A stretch of 64,000 nt of DNA from Lachnospiraceae bacterium. Its GTDB lineage: Bacteria > Bacillota > Clostridia > Lachnospirales > Lachnospiraceae. Position 1 is the first letter of the stretch. The number at the start of each line of letters is the position of its first letter. The position numbers were made by a program, and so were the translations under genes. The notes below the pieces were generated by a model. The model ran no database searches. It saw only the letters and a list, made by a program, of their open reading frames with translations, and was not told the origin of the DNA. This document shows positions 51,297 through 61,836 of the stretch, piece after piece. The stretch lies in NCBI GenBank assembly GCA_910575605.1, contig CAJTEW010000008.1, positions 62,001-126,000 of the forward strand. The letters are read 5' to 3'.

Positions 51297-52005
51297 AGCG
51301 GTACCCCTTTCCCCAGACGGTTTTTATAATGGAAGGATTTTTCGGGTCTTTTTCTATCTTAAGGCGCAGGTTGCGGATATGTACGGTAACCGTATTATTT
51401 GCACCATAGTAGTAGGGGTCATTCCAGACTGCTTCATAGAGCCGGCTGGCAGAGAAAATCTGACGGCGGTTCTTAATGAGCAAATGAAGAACCGCATATT
51501 CTGTATCTGTAAGCTCTATGAGGTGTCCTCCAGCCCTTACCTCTTCCTTTTTTTCATTTATTTCCAGATGCTGATAGAGAAGAGGACCGGCAGTTTCTGG
51601 GAGACTTTCTGCTTCTTGTGCTTCTTTTCCTTTATACACCTGATAGCGTCGAATAAGGGCCTTACTGCGGCTTATCAGTTCGTTGTAGGAAAAAGGCTTT
51701 GCCAGATAGTCATCTCCGCCGCTTGAAAAGCCCAGAGTTTTGTCGCTGTCCTTTGTGCGGGCACTTAAAAATAAGATGGGGGCATTGCTGCATTTTCGTA
51801 TTTCAAAGCAGGTCTGGTAACCATTTAGGCCAGGCATCATGATATCCAGGATAATAAGGTCAAAAGGGGTTTCTTTTATTAGCTTAAGGGCAGCTGCTCC
51901 TTCGGAGGCTTCAGTGATGTGAAAGCCTTCTCCTTTCAGAAGAATGTGTATAATTTCCCGAATTTCAGGGTTGTCGTCTACAACTAGTATTTGTGGGTTT
52001 TCCAT
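51289..52005 (-). CDS. OmpR/PhoB-family response regulator
   Basis: A 238-residue transcription factor. The receiver shows VVDDNPEI with the acidic pair, LIILDIMMPGLNGYQTC with phospho-acceptor Asp and LAKPFS with the conserved Lys. The winged-helix DNA-binding domain in the C-terminal 100 residues shows ELTDTEYAVLHLLIKN and TVTVHIRNLRLKIE. It works with the overlapping kinase gene. Direct repeats of TCTTAA in the divergent region are candidate binding sites. Confidence 0.93.
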   Translation of the reverse strand: MENPQILVVDDNPEIREIIHILLKGEGFHITEASEGAAALKLIKETPFDLIILDIMMPGLNGYQTCFEIRKCSNAPILFLSARTKDSDKTLGFSSGGDDYLAKPFSYNELISRSKALIRRYQVYKGKEAQEAESLPETAGPLLYQHLEINEKKEEVRAGGHLIELTDTEYAVLHLLIKNRRQIFSASRLYEAVWNDPYYYGANNTVTVHIRNLRLKIEKDPKNPSIIKTVWGKGYRCD

Positions 52006-52088
52006 AACAAATCAAATCTCCTTTGTTAACTACAATTGTAAAAGAAACTGTATTTATCATAACAGATTTTCTTTAAAATTTCGGTGCA

Positions 52089-52128
52089 TCTTAATAATTC
52101 TTAAGATATAATTTAGGCATTTCTTAAG
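52089..52128 (+). promoter_or_regulatory. promoter with OmpR-type direct repeats before the glycosyltransferase gene
   Basis: TCTTAA at 52089 and TCTTAAG at 52099 are 10 bases apart (one helix turn), with a third TCTTAAG at 52122. They overlap the -35 region of TATAAT at 52107-52112. This layout is typical of promoters turned on by OmpR/PhoB regulators, and suggests the adjacent two-component system controls the following two genes. Confidence 0.55.
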
Positions 52129-52224
52129 AGGTTAGGATTAAAGTATGTAATTGTCGGGAAGATATAAAATGAGGTCATCAAAAAATAAGACATTTAATAG
52201 GAAAGTATTTTGGAGGTGTAACAA

Positions 52225-53190
52225 ATGAGTAAAATAAGTGTGGTTGTTCCTTGCTTTAATGAAGAGGAGGCACTGCCTGTATACTACCGTGAGATGTGTA
52301 AGGTTATGAAAAATATGTCAGATGTGGAATTTGAGCTTTTGTTTGTAGATGATGGTTCAAAGGATGCGACACTGGCATTTTTGAAGGGCTTAAATGAGAC
52401 GGATGCACGTTGCAGATATCTATCTTTTTCTAGAAATTTTGGCAAAGAAGCGGCTCTTTATGCGGGGCTTAAAAATGCCCAGGGGGATTATGTGGCAACT
52501 ATGGATGTGGATCTTCAGGATCCGCCGGGACTTCTGCCGGAAATGTACAGGATTCTTGTGGAGGAGGATTATGACAGTGTGGCTACCAGACGTTCTACCA
52601 GAACCGGAGAGCCAAGAATCCGTTCTTTTTTGTCAGAGAGCTTTTATAAATTTATTAACAGCATTTCCAAAACTGAGATTGTAAACGGGGCCAGGGACTA
52701 CCGGCTTATGAAGCGGAAGATGGTAGATGCGGTGCTTGGAATGAGCGAGTATAACCGGTTCTCTAAAGGAATTTTTGAGTGGGTGGGATTTCGTACAAAA
52801 TGGCTGGAATTTCAGAATGTGGGACGCTGTGCCGGAGAAACGAAATGGTCGGTAAAGAAGCTGTTTTTTTACTCTCTGGAGGGAATTACAGGGTTCTCTG
52901 TAGCTCCTCTTTCTTTAGCGGCAGTTGTGGGCGTTTTATTTTGTCTCTTGGCATTTTTTATGATACTTGTGATTGTTGTCCGCACGGTTATCTGGGGAGA
53001 CCCGGTATCAGGATGGCCATCCCTTGCGTGTATTATTTTTATGGTGAGTGGGATTCAGCTTTTCTGCACGGGAATTGTGGGACAGTATCTGTCTAAGACG
53101 TATTTGGAAACAAAGCACAGGCCGATTTTTATTCTGAAGGATTCCAGTGAAGAAAAAGGGGGAGGAAAGCATGAAAAGGTTTCGGCATAA
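52225..53190 (+). CDS. polyprenyl-phosphate glycosyltransferase (GT2, CsbB/GtrB type)
   Basis: A 321-residue membrane-bound glycosyltransferase. The GT-A domain (about 1-220) shows VVPCFNEEEALPVYY, FVDDGSKDAT and DVDLQDPP, whose acidic residues bind nucleotide sugar and metal. Two C-terminal membrane segments follow. Such enzymes attach a sugar to undecaprenyl phosphate. The gene overlaps the YfhO gene by 20 bases. This CsbB-like plus YfhO pair is known in Bacillus and Listeria to decorate lipoteichoic acid with sugar outside the cell. GGAGGTGTAACAA precedes the ATG. Confidence 0.9.
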   Translation: MSKISVVVPCFNEEEALPVYYREMCKVMKNMSDVEFELLFVDDGSKDATLAFLKGLNETDARCRYLSFSRNFGKEAALYAGLKNAQGDYVATMDVDLQDPPGLLPEMYRILVEEDYDSVATRRSTRTGEPRIRSFLSESFYKFINSISKTEIVNGARDYRLMKRKMVDAVLGMSEYNRFSKGIFEWVGFRTKWLEFQNVGRCAGETKWSVKKLFFYSLEGITGFSVAPLSLAAVVGVLFCLLAFFMILVIVVRTVIWGDPVSGWPSLACIIFMVSGIQLFCTGIVGQYLSKTYLETKHRPIFILKDSSEEKGGGKHEKVSA

Positions 53191-55846
53191 GGAGATGCTA
53201 AGCTATCTTTTGCTGTTTATTCTTATCGCTTTATTTGCCAGCGTGTTTGTGCTCCGCCTTGGTATTTTCGGCGGTAAGGTGGACTGGATAAGCCAGCACA
53301 GTGTACTGCCGGATTATTTCCGCAGACAGTTTTATGAAACAGGAGAGCTTTTCCCGGAGTTTGCCTTAAATATCGGGGGAGGGCAGAATATTTATAACTT
53401 TGCCTACTATGGGCTTTACAGTCCGGTTGTGCTGCTGTCATTTCTATTTCCTTTTGTGGAAATGTCCGGCTATATGATGACAGCACAGCTTCTGTGCCTT
53501 GGGGCCTCAGTAATGCTTCTTTACAGATGGCTTCGGGGAAGAAAATTTTCAGGAAACATTTCTTTTTGTATGGCTGTCATTTTCCTGCTTTCAGGACCAA
53601 TGATTTATCATTCCTATAATCAGATTATGTTTGTAAATTATATGCCCTTTCTCTGTATGGGGCTGCTTGGAGTGGACAGATATTTTGATGATACGAAAAG
53701 GCATCAAGGCCAGGCAGGGAAGTACAAAGAGAGAAAATGCAGATGCTTCGGGATGCTTTTTGTCAGTGTTTTTCTTATGATCATGACCAGTTTTTATTTT
53801 AGTATTGGCGGGATGCTGGTGCTTATTTTGTATGGACTTCACCGGTATTTTGAGGTGTGGGGATGGAAGAGGGGATATATTGGTTTTAAGAATTTTCTTG
53901 CAGAGGGTGTAAGATTTTCTCTTCCTTTTGTACTTGCCGTAATGCTAAGCGGCGTGCTTCTGGTGCCGGCAGCTATGGCACTTGCAGGGCGGGAGGGGAA
54001 CAGGGCTGATGTGGGAATTATGGAGCTGCTTCTTCCACAGGTGCATATGGATAGATTTTTTTATACTCCCTATGGAATCGGCCTTACGACATTTGGCCTT
54101 ACTGCTCTTATTGCAATGATGTTTTTTAGAAAAGCTCATGAGCGGGTGCTTGGGTGGGGGTGCATGGTTGTACTGACGGTGCCGGCGTTTTCTTATGCCC
54201 TCAATGGAGGACTATATATCAGAGATAAGGTGATGATTCCTTTTCTTCCGTTGTTCTGTTATGTAATGGCTTATTATTTAAGATATATGGAGGAAAAAAA
54301 TGAGCATAGGATATGCGAAATGCTCCCATATCTGATACCGTTGATTTTTGTTTTTCTGGGCCGGCAGAAAGGAGATGTGGGGAAATACTGGGAGCTTGTG
54401 CTTTTTGACGGGGCGGTAATGCTTATATGCTTTCTTATGTTCCAGAAAAAATCTTATAGAAAGAAGAGCTCTCTTATACTGCTCCTGCCGGTAATAGGAT
54501 TTCTGGCTGTATTTGGTGTGTCGTTACATACGAAGGCTGAGTATGCGGTGAAGAGGGAATTTTACAGAGATATTACGGATGAGGATGCACAGGGTCTGAT
54601 TAGAGAGGTAACAGGAGATGAGGATGGTTTTTACCGGACGGAGCAGTTAGGGACGGACGAGGAAAATGCGGCAAATCTTAACCGTATCCGGGATATGGGA
54701 CAGTATGTGTCGTCAATTTATTCTTCTTCGTACAATAAGGAGTATCAGACATTCAGAAGAGAGACCTTCCGGCTGGAGGAGCCATACCGGAATTTCTTGA
54801 TGCAGCCGGCGGTATACAATCCCATATATCAGGATTTCATGGGAGTAAAGTATCTTGTTTCAAAGGAGAAGCTCCGTGGATATAGGGCTGTAAAGAGCAG
54901 GGGGAAGTGGACGGTGTACGAAAATGTGGATGCCCTGCCGATTGCCTATGTGACAGATAAGGTGATGGACGAGAAACAATATGATGAGCTTTTATTCCCT
55001 TACAATCAACTGGCGCTTAGGGAGTATGCAGTGGTGGCAGAAAACAGCAGTAAAGAGGAAGCAGCAAGGGCAGAAAATAGCTTTTTTAAGAATCCTGAAA
55101 GCCAGATTGTGAGCAGTGTCAGGAAGGTGGATGCAGAGCTTCCAGAAAGAATATCGTCTACAAAAAATGAAGAGTTTGTGATAGATATTTCAAAGGAGGG
55201 AGCTGCCTTAGAATGGGATGCACAAAAGGGACAGAGAGTGATGTTTTTACAGTTTCATGTGAAGAACCTTAAGCCTTCAAGGGATGTATCTGTCTGGGCA
55301 GCCAGGACTCGGAATAAACTGACCTCTGTAAAGCATTTTTATTATAATGATAATACGGAATTTTGTTATGGTATTGTGCTTCACGAAGGGCAGACGCAGG
55401 TTCCGGTGACCTTTGGGAAGGGAGAGTATGAAGTATGGGGAGTGAAGTGCTATGTGGCGAAGCTTCCGGAAACAGATACTGGACTTTGCCAGACAGAATT
55501 TAAGGTGGATAAGGACGAGACGAAAGGGAAAGTAGTTGCCGGGAAAGTGGAAGTTATGAAGCCGGGATATTTTATTACAAGCATTCCGTATGACGAGAAC
55601 TTTGAGATTCTGATAGACGGGAAGGCAGTGGAAGGGGAGAGAGTGAATACGGCGTTTCTCGGATGCAGGATAGGGGAAGGCGATCATGAAATACAGATTA
55701 TTTATCATGCACCGGGGGCAGGAGTGGGAAGGCTTATATCTCTGGCAGGAGTAATTATAATCGTTGTTTATACAAGGTTTTGTAGCAGATGTAAAGTCTG
55801 TAAGAATGCTTTCCATTTGCGTGTAAAAGGATATATGATAAATTAA
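53171..55846 (+). CDS. YfhO-family membrane glycosyltransferase
   Basis: An 891-residue GT-C-like membrane protein with about 12 segments in the first 500 residues and a large extracellular C-terminal domain. The first outer loop has the family motif PEFALNIGGGQNIYNFAYYGLYSP with the catalytic acidic residue before it (KVDWISQH). It takes sugar from undecaprenyl phosphate, made by the upstream enzyme, and puts it on lipoteichoic acid or other surface polymers. I chose ATG 53171 after GGGGGAGGAAAGC rather than ATG 53147. The flippase that completes the system is not in this window. Confidence 0.88.
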   Translation: MKRFRHKEMLSYLLLFILIALFASVFVLRLGIFGGKVDWISQHSVLPDYFRRQFYETGELFPEFALNIGGGQNIYNFAYYGLYSPVVLLSFLFPFVEMSGYMMTAQLLCLGASVMLLYRWLRGRKFSGNISFCMAVIFLLSGPMIYHSYNQIMFVNYMPFLCMGLLGVDRYFDDTKRHQGQAGKYKERKCRCFGMLFVSVFLMIMTSFYFSIGGMLVLILYGLHRYFEVWGWKRGYIGFKNFLAEGVRFSLPFVLAVMLSGVLLVPAAMALAGREGNRADVGIMELLLPQVHMDRFFYTPYGIGLTTFGLTALIAMMFFRKAHERVLGWGCMVVLTVPAFSYALNGGLYIRDKVMIPFLPLFCYVMAYYLRYMEEKNEHRICEMLPYLIPLIFVFLGRQKGDVGKYWELVLFDGAVMLICFLMFQKKSYRKKSSLILLLPVIGFLAVFGVSLHTKAEYAVKREFYRDITDEDAQGLIREVTGDEDGFYRTEQLGTDEENAANLNRIRDMGQYVSSIYSSSYNKEYQTFRRETFRLEEPYRNFLMQPAVYNPIYQDFMGVKYLVSKEKLRGYRAVKSRGKWTVYENVDALPIAYVTDKVMDEKQYDELLFPYNQLALREYAVVAENSSKEEAARAENSFFKNPESQIVSSVRKVDAELPERISSTKNEEFVIDISKEGAALEWDAQKGQRVMFLQFHVKNLKPSRDVSVWAARTRNKLTSVKHFYYNDNTEFCYGIVLHEGQTQVPVTFGKGEYEVWGVKCYVAKLPETDTGLCQTEFKVDKDETKGKVVAGKVEVMKPGYFITSIPYDENFEILIDGKAVEGERVNTAFLGCRIGEGDHEIQIIYHAPGAGVGRLISLAGVIIIVVYTRFCSRCKVCKNAFHLRVKGYMIN

Positions 55847-56113
55847 AGAGCGTATTTGAGCATATGCGCGCGGGAAAAGCAGTGTGGATATTGGATATGT
55901 GAAACAGATTTGGGATGCTGCATGTGTGTTATGGGGAAAAGTTAAAACTCTTCCTGAAATCCAAACTTTTTCCCCTCCAAATACTACATTCATTGAGGTT
56001 ATGAGTAAAATGTTTGGATTTCTTTAAAGTTTGGATTTTCGGGTGAATGAATAGCATACGGGCTTGTGCAATGGAGAGTGTGAACAGCGAGATAATATAT
56101 ACATAGGCAGTAT
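55847..56113. other. intergenic region with repeated GAAATCCAAAC motif, no gene seen
   Basis: No supported gene in this stretch. GAAATCCAAACTTT at 55956-55969 recurs in reverse orientation at 56026-56040 (one extra base) and, shorter, at 56012-56022. The arms could form a large weak hairpin after the YfhO gene. Confidence 0.4.
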
Positions 56114-56149
56114 GGCGGCAGAGGGTAAAAGCTCTGTCGCCGCTTTTCT
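56114..56149 (+). terminator. rho-independent terminator
   Basis: GGCGGCAGAG at 56114-56123 pairs with CTCTGTCGCC at 56132-56141 (one G-U), followed by GCTTTTCTC. Confidence 0.7.
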
Positions 56150-56169
56150 CAAAAAATTTCAAAATACAT

Positions 56170-56220
56170 ATAGACAATTATCTATGTGACGTATATAATA
56201 ACATATAGATAATTATCTAT
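56170..56220 (+). promoter_or_regulatory. arsR-operon promoter with two palindromic operators
   Basis: TAGACA at 56171-56176 and TATAAT at 56194-56199 with 17 bases between. ATAGACAATTATCTAT (56170-56185) covers the -35 and the exact palindrome ATAGATAATTATCTAT (56205-56220) covers the start point, 35 bases apart. An ArsR-type repressor bound there would block RNA polymerase until metal binds. Confidence 0.8.
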
Positions 56221-56238
56221 GGGAGGTGGTTTTAAGAG

Positions 56239-56547
56239 ATGGACGAAAGAAGAGCTGCGGTAATCTTCAAAGCTTTTTGTGATGAAAATCGAATTCGAAT
56301 TATAAAGTTATTGCGTTCGGGTGAAAAATGCGCCTGTGAACTGTTGGAAGAAATCAATTTGACACAACCCACGCTTTCTCATCATATGAAAATACTTTGT
56401 GATGCTGAGATTGTTGTTAGTCGCAAAAAGGGAAAATGGACGCACTATTCCATTTCAGAAAAAGGTGTGAAACAGGCAAAGGAATGTTTGGTACAGTTGT
56501 CAACACTCGATATTAGATGTGAAAACAAGTCGTGCTGTGAAAAGTGA
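56239..56547 (+). CDS. ArsR/SmtB-family metalloregulator
   Basis: A 102-residue repressor. The winged helix-turn-helix shows ALCDENRIRI-like FCDENRIRIIKLL, CACELLEEINLTQPTLSHHMKILCDAEIV and KGKWTHYSIS. Cys residues in KCACEL and the C-terminal CENKSCCEK could bind As(III), methylated arsenicals or another soft metal; the ELLEE/CAC arrangement is like type-I arsenic-sensing ArsR. GGGAGGTGG precedes the ATG. It controls its own operon through the two palindromes upstream. Confidence 0.9.
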   Translation: MDERRAAVIFKAFCDENRIRIIKLLRSGEKCACELLEEINLTQPTLSHHMKILCDAEIVVSRKKGKWTHYSISEKGVKQAKECLVQLSTLDIRCENKSCCEK

Positions 56548-56590
56548 GGAAGATTATATACTACTTTTCCGCACGACTTATAAAATCATT

Positions 56591-56616
56591 GATATATTGA
56601 CATATTTCAATATATC
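56591..56616. promoter_or_regulatory. perfect palindrome between arsR and permease genes
   Basis: GATATATTGA at 56591-56600 and TCAATATATC at 56607-56616 form a 10-base perfect inverted repeat with a six-base centre, 20 bases before the permease start. Its shape resembles ArsR operators in other Firmicutes, but its sequence differs from the two sites at 56170-56220. Confidence 0.45.
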
Positions 56617-56635
56617 AATATGAAAGGAGCTTTCT

Positions 56636-57649
56636 ATGGAAACATTAAAAATTGTATGGGACTTTTTTCAAAATGAAGTCCTCGGTATGGGTTGGCTGAG
56701 TAGGCTCATATCAACTATCTTAATCTCCTGCGGATTAGATACTACAAGTAGAATTGGCGGTAGCGTTCAGTTCTTTATTTATGACACTATAAAAATTATG
56801 GTACTGCTCGGCGTGTTGATTTTGAATATTTCGTTTATTCAAAGTTATTTTCCACCTGAAAGGACAAAAAAGATACTTGGCAGATTTCATGGAATATGGG
56901 CAAATATCATCGCCGCATTACTTGGTACGGTAACGCCGTTCTGTTCGTGTTCCTCTATTCCATTGTTTATTGGATTTACAAGCGCAGGTTTGCCGCTTGG
57001 CGTTACATTCTCCTTTTTGATTTCTTCGCCAATGGTTGACCTTGGCAGCCTTGTTCTGCTGATGAGTATTTTCGGCTGGAAAGTTGCGGTTATCTATGTT
57101 GTACTCGGACTTGTCATTGCCGTTGTCGGCGGTACGCTTATTGAAAAACTGCACCTTGAAAATCAAGTGGAGGAATATATCCGAAACGCTCACGCTATTG
57201 ATGTTCCACAGGAAGAACTGCATTTCAAAGACCGTATGAAATATGCTTGGGAACAGGTAGTTGCAACAGCCAAAAAAGTTGTTCCTTATGTCCTAATTGG
57301 CGTAGGTATCGGTGCAATTATTCACAACTGGATACCTGAAGATTTTATTGTCAAGGTGCTTGGGGATAACAATCCGTTTGGTGTTGTGCTTGCTAGTATC
57401 GCAGGTGTTCCGATGTATGCGGATATTTTTGGCACAATCCCGATTGCAGAAGCCTTGCTTGCAAAGGGTGCTTTGCTCGGTGTTGTCCTTTCCTTTATGA
57501 TGGGCGTTACGACGCTTTCGCTCCCCTCAATGATTATGCTTCGCAAGGCAGTTAAGCCGAAACTGCTCGGTATTTTCATTGCAATATGTACAGTTGGTAT
57601 TATCGTTGTAGGTTATTTCTTCAACGCAATACAATATTTAATTGTTTAA
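56636..57649 (+). CDS. ArsP/SO_0444-type permease (DUF318)
   Basis: A 337-residue membrane permease with about eight segments. The family signature TPFCSCSSIPLFIGFTSAGLPLGVTFSFLISSPMVD (residues about 100-135, read in parts) contains the Cys-Ser-Cys pair found in ArsP, which exports trivalent methylated arsenicals, and in the SO_0444 group. A second half-repeat shows GVPMYADIFGTIPIAEALLAKG. AAAGGAGCTTTCT precedes the ATG. With ArsR and a small redox protein it forms a complete resistance operon. Substrate is arsenical or a similar soft metal by inference. Confidence 0.88.
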   Translation: METLKIVWDFFQNEVLGMGWLSRLISTILISCGLDTTSRIGGSVQFFIYDTIKIMVLLGVLILNISFIQSYFPPERTKKILGRFHGIWANIIAALLGTVTPFCSCSSIPLFIGFTSAGLPLGVTFSFLISSPMVDLGSLVLLMSIFGWKVAVIYVVLGLVIAVVGGTLIEKLHLENQVEEYIRNAHAIDVPQEELHFKDRMKYAWEQVVATAKKVVPYVLIGVGIGAIIHNWIPEDFIVKVLGDNNPFGVVLASIAGVPMYADIFGTIPIAEALLAKGALLGVVLSFMMGVTTLSLPSMIMLRKAVKPKLLGIFIAICTVGIIVVGYFFNAIQYLIV

Positions 57650-57667
57650 TTTTAGGAGGTTATCATT

Positions 57668-57922
57668 ATGGCATTATGCTGTATTAAGGTATTGGGTGCA
57701 GGCTGTAAATCCTGCCACGAACAGTATAAGAACGCTAAAGAGGCAGTAAAGGACATGGGGGGTTCCGTAGAGGTCGAATATATTACTGATATGCAGAAAG
57801 TAATGGAATATGGTGTTATGAGTATGCCAGCCCTCGTTGTCAATGAAAAGGTTGTTGCTATGGGTAAAGTATTGAAAGCTGCTGATGTAGTTGATTTGCT
57901 ACGCAGATTAGATTTAGAGTAG
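57668..57922 (+). CDS. glutaredoxin-like/thioredoxin-family small protein
   Basis: An 84-residue redox protein of the TM0996/MTH895 type. It has the active site GAGCKSCH (CxxC) near the N-terminus, the conserved cis-Pro in GVMSMPALVVNEKVV and the thioredoxin-fold end. AGGAGG precedes the ATG, 18 bases after the permease. Such proteins often follow DUF318 permease genes and may deliver or reduce the metal compound. Confidence 0.9.
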   Translation: MALCCIKVLGAGCKSCHEQYKNAKEAVKDMGGSVEVEYITDMQKVMEYGVMSMPALVVNEKVVAMGKVLKAADVVDLLRRLDLE

Positions 57923-58100
57923 CAAGCCCAAGCTATATATAATCTTGTTCCTTATTCTCCTCAGCGTATATACCTACATAATCAACGTATTGGTTTAGTT
58001 AAACAGATAAGTGCGGCTCTACCACTTTCTTATATTTATTGGCATATGCGTAGTTACGAATACCACATGTGCATAGTTGGCAGTATAATGAGTGAGACTT
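57923..58100. other. intergenic stretch, no gene seen
   Basis: No supported gene. Together with the 77-bp palindrome it makes a 317-base gap between the redox protein and antiporter genes. Confidence 0.5.
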
Positions 58101-58177
58101 GGGGACGGAGTAAAATGAAAAAGTGCCTGTCCCCAACCCTCTTGGGGACAGGCACTTTTTCATTTTACTCCGTCCCC
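58101..58177. repeat. 77-bp long-arm palindrome, copy 3
   Basis: The left arm 58101-58134 pairs perfectly with 58144-58177. Here the variable stem positions are GGAG with CTCC and TGAAAAAG with CTTTTTCA, both changed on both arms relative to copies 1 and 2. It lies in an intergenic gap between convergently unrelated, same-strand genes. Confidence 0.9.
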
Positions 58178-58239
58178 TACTTGCCTTTCGCCTCTTTACA
58201 TGATAAAGTTAAGAAAATGTTTTTTAGGAGGAATGAGAG

Positions 58240-59556
58240 ATGAGGAAAAATAATCCGATAGCGTTATTGCCAATCGGCGTATTTTTAGTGATGTACTTAG
58301 GACTTGGAATTTTATTTGAGTATGTATTATTAATCCCAATGGGATTCTATAATATCCCGATTGTGGTTGCGTTTCTTGCGGCAATTCTGGTGGCCTGCCT
58401 GCAGAACAGGGAGGTGAAGTTTGATGATAAGCTGGAGCTTATGGCCCAGGGGATGGCGGATAAGAATATTATTACTATGCTTCTGATTTTCCTTGTGGCA
58501 GGCTCCTTTGTCGGGGTGGTAGGAAGAAGTAGTGCGGAGAGTGTCGCATATTTTATGCTTTCACTCATTCCGGCGCGGTTTGCAGTGGCTGTACTGTTTG
58601 TGGTTGCCTGCTTTGTGTCTACAGCTATGGGAACCTCTGTGGGGACCATTACTTTGATTGCTCCTATTGCAGTGGCTGTGTCTCAGGCTTCGGGCTTTCA
58701 TCTGCCTCTTTGCATAGGTGCGGTTATGGGTGGAGCAATGTTCGGAGACAATCTTTCATTTATCTCGGATACCACGATTGCAGCATGTAACGGGCAGGGC
58801 TGTGCTATGAAGGATAAATTCAGGGAAAATTTTGGAATTGCATTTCCGGCGGCCCTTGTTACCCTGGTGCTGATTCTGTTTTTGTCTTTTCGGACAACCT
58901 TAAGCGGGACAGTAGCCCATGAATATAATCTGATTCAGATTATCCCGTATGTTTTAGTATTGATTGGAGGTATCATTGGCATCAATGTATTTGTTGTTCT
59001 TCTGATTGGAATCGCCTCGGGCTCTTTGATTATGCTTGCAACGGGGCAGACTGCGTCTACAGAGCTTCTTGCAAATATGGGATCTGGGGTGGCAGGAATG
59101 TTTGAAACCTGTATGGTTGCAGTTCTTGTGGCTGCCATGTGTTCATTAATTCGTGAGTACGGCGGTTTTGAAGCGCTTCTTTCTGCAATCCGCCGGGTTT
59201 TCAAAGGGAATAAGGGGGGACAGCTTGGAATGGGAATTCTGGTTGGTGCAATGGATATTGCAACGGCAAATAATACGGTTGCTATTGTGATGGCGAATCC
59301 CATTGCCCGTGAGATGTCAGAGGAATATGGTATATCCTCCCGTAAGGCAGCGTCCCTTCTTGATACGTTTTCCTGTATTTTTCAGGGTGTGATTCCTTAT
59401 GGCGCTCAGATGCTGGTGGCAATTTCTGCAGCAAAGGAACTGGGTTTGAGTGTGTCGGCATTTGATATTATCCCGAATCTGTTTTACCCGGGGATGCTGC
59501 TTATTAGTTCGCTGGTATTTATATTTCTGATACCGCAGAAGAAGGAGAAGAACTAA
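58240..59556 (+). CDS. NhaC-type Na+/H+ antiporter family protein
   Basis: A 438-residue membrane transporter with about ten to eleven segments. NhaC/Na+:H+ antiporter traits are seen in VACFVSTAMGTSVGTITLIAPIA, GGAMFGDNLSFISDTTIAA with conserved Asp residues of the ion path, and MDIATANNTVAIVMA. Members exchange Na+ for H+ or amino-acid-like solutes (the MleN branch). AGGAGGAATGAGAG precedes the ATG. It is a single gene followed by a strong terminator. The substrate is not fixed by sequence. Confidence 0.88.
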   Translation: MRKNNPIALLPIGVFLVMYLGLGILFEYVLLIPMGFYNIPIVVAFLAAILVACLQNREVKFDDKLELMAQGMADKNIITMLLIFLVAGSFVGVVGRSSAESVAYFMLSLIPARFAVAVLFVVACFVSTAMGTSVGTITLIAPIAVAVSQASGFHLPLCIGAVMGGAMFGDNLSFISDTTIAACNGQGCAMKDKFRENFGIAFPAALVTLVLILFLSFRTTLSGTVAHEYNLIQIIPYVLVLIGGIIGINVFVVLLIGIASGSLIMLATGQTASTELLANMGSGVAGMFETCMVAVLVAAMCSLIREYGGFEALLSAIRRVFKGNKGGQLGMGILVGAMDIATANNTVAIVMANPIAREMSEEYGISSRKAASLLDTFSCIFQGVIPYGAQMLVAISAAKELGLSVSAFDIIPNLFYPGMLLISSLVFIFLIPQKKEKN

Positions 59557-59586
59557 ACAGGAGATAAAGCAATGTAAATAAAGATT

Positions 59587-59630
59587 AAAAAAGCACAGGA
59601 GTACGAGCTGCGTTGCTCCTGTGCTTTTTT
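59587..59630. terminator. strong bidirectional terminator
   Basis: AAAAAAGCACAGGAG pairs with CTCCTGTGCTTTTTT around a loop, between the antiporter and the convergent ferritin-like gene. Confidence 0.88.
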
Positions 59631-59681
59631 ACAGCAATATTTTGCAAAAGCTTTTGGCGGGTGCAGTGTGTTCACGGCTGT

Positions 59682-60116
59682 TTAGAGATATTCCCGCAGC
59701 TCTTTAGAGAGCTTTTCCTCAATTGAGATTAATTTCTTGCAAATCCCTTTTGAGATGTGGTCTGCATTTTCATATTCGTTGAGATATTTTTGCAAAGATT
59801 TCATTCCCATGCTGCAGCCATCTGTAATGAGACTGGCTGCAGTTTTATCACTTTCATCAAGCCCTAGCATTACGTTTGTTTTTATCCAGGACATGCCTTT
59901 AGAAACAATACTGGGTTCTTTGTACATACCGCCATGTTTTGTCAGAAGGGTATGAATTTCATCTCCCAGTTTTAAATGTTCCTCTTTGCTGTCAGTAAGT
60001 ACCTTTTTCAGATTATTATCCTGAATTTTTTCAAGAGTTTCATCGATAGATGTTACAGCCATTTTTGTGCCTGCGTCACATTCCTGGAGCAGACAGAGGG
60101 TATCCTTATTTTCCAT
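59682..60116 (-). CDS. ferritin-like four-helix protein (DUF2383-like)
   Basis: A 144-residue soluble protein predicted as a four-helix bundle. It has DAGTKMAVTSIDETLEKI, DSKEEHLKLGDEIHTLLTKHG with Glu/His residues in metal-site positions, and SMGMKSLQKYLNEY. It resembles the DUF2383/DUF892 ferritin-like group. The likely start is the second ATG at 60116 behind GGAGG; the ORF can be extended to 60128. Function in stress or iron handling is a guess. Confidence 0.75.
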   Translation of the reverse strand: MENKDTLCLLQECDAGTKMAVTSIDETLEKIQDNNLKKVLTDSKEEHLKLGDEIHTLLTKHGGMYKEPSIVSKGMSWIKTNVMLGLDESDKTAASLITDGCSMGMKSLQKYLNEYENADHISKGICKKLISIEEKLSKELREYL

Positions 60117-60256
60117 AAAAGCCTCCATTATGATTTTATGTATTAGTATTTCCAGAATATAAAAAAATATTTATAAAATATTTCATTAAGGTATAATAGA
60201 TATTGTTTTTACGTTATGTTAAAATATTGTGGCAGGAACTTTGAATATTACCTTAA

Positions 60257-61828
<1,572 letters not shown>

Positions 61829-61836
61829 AAGACAGG

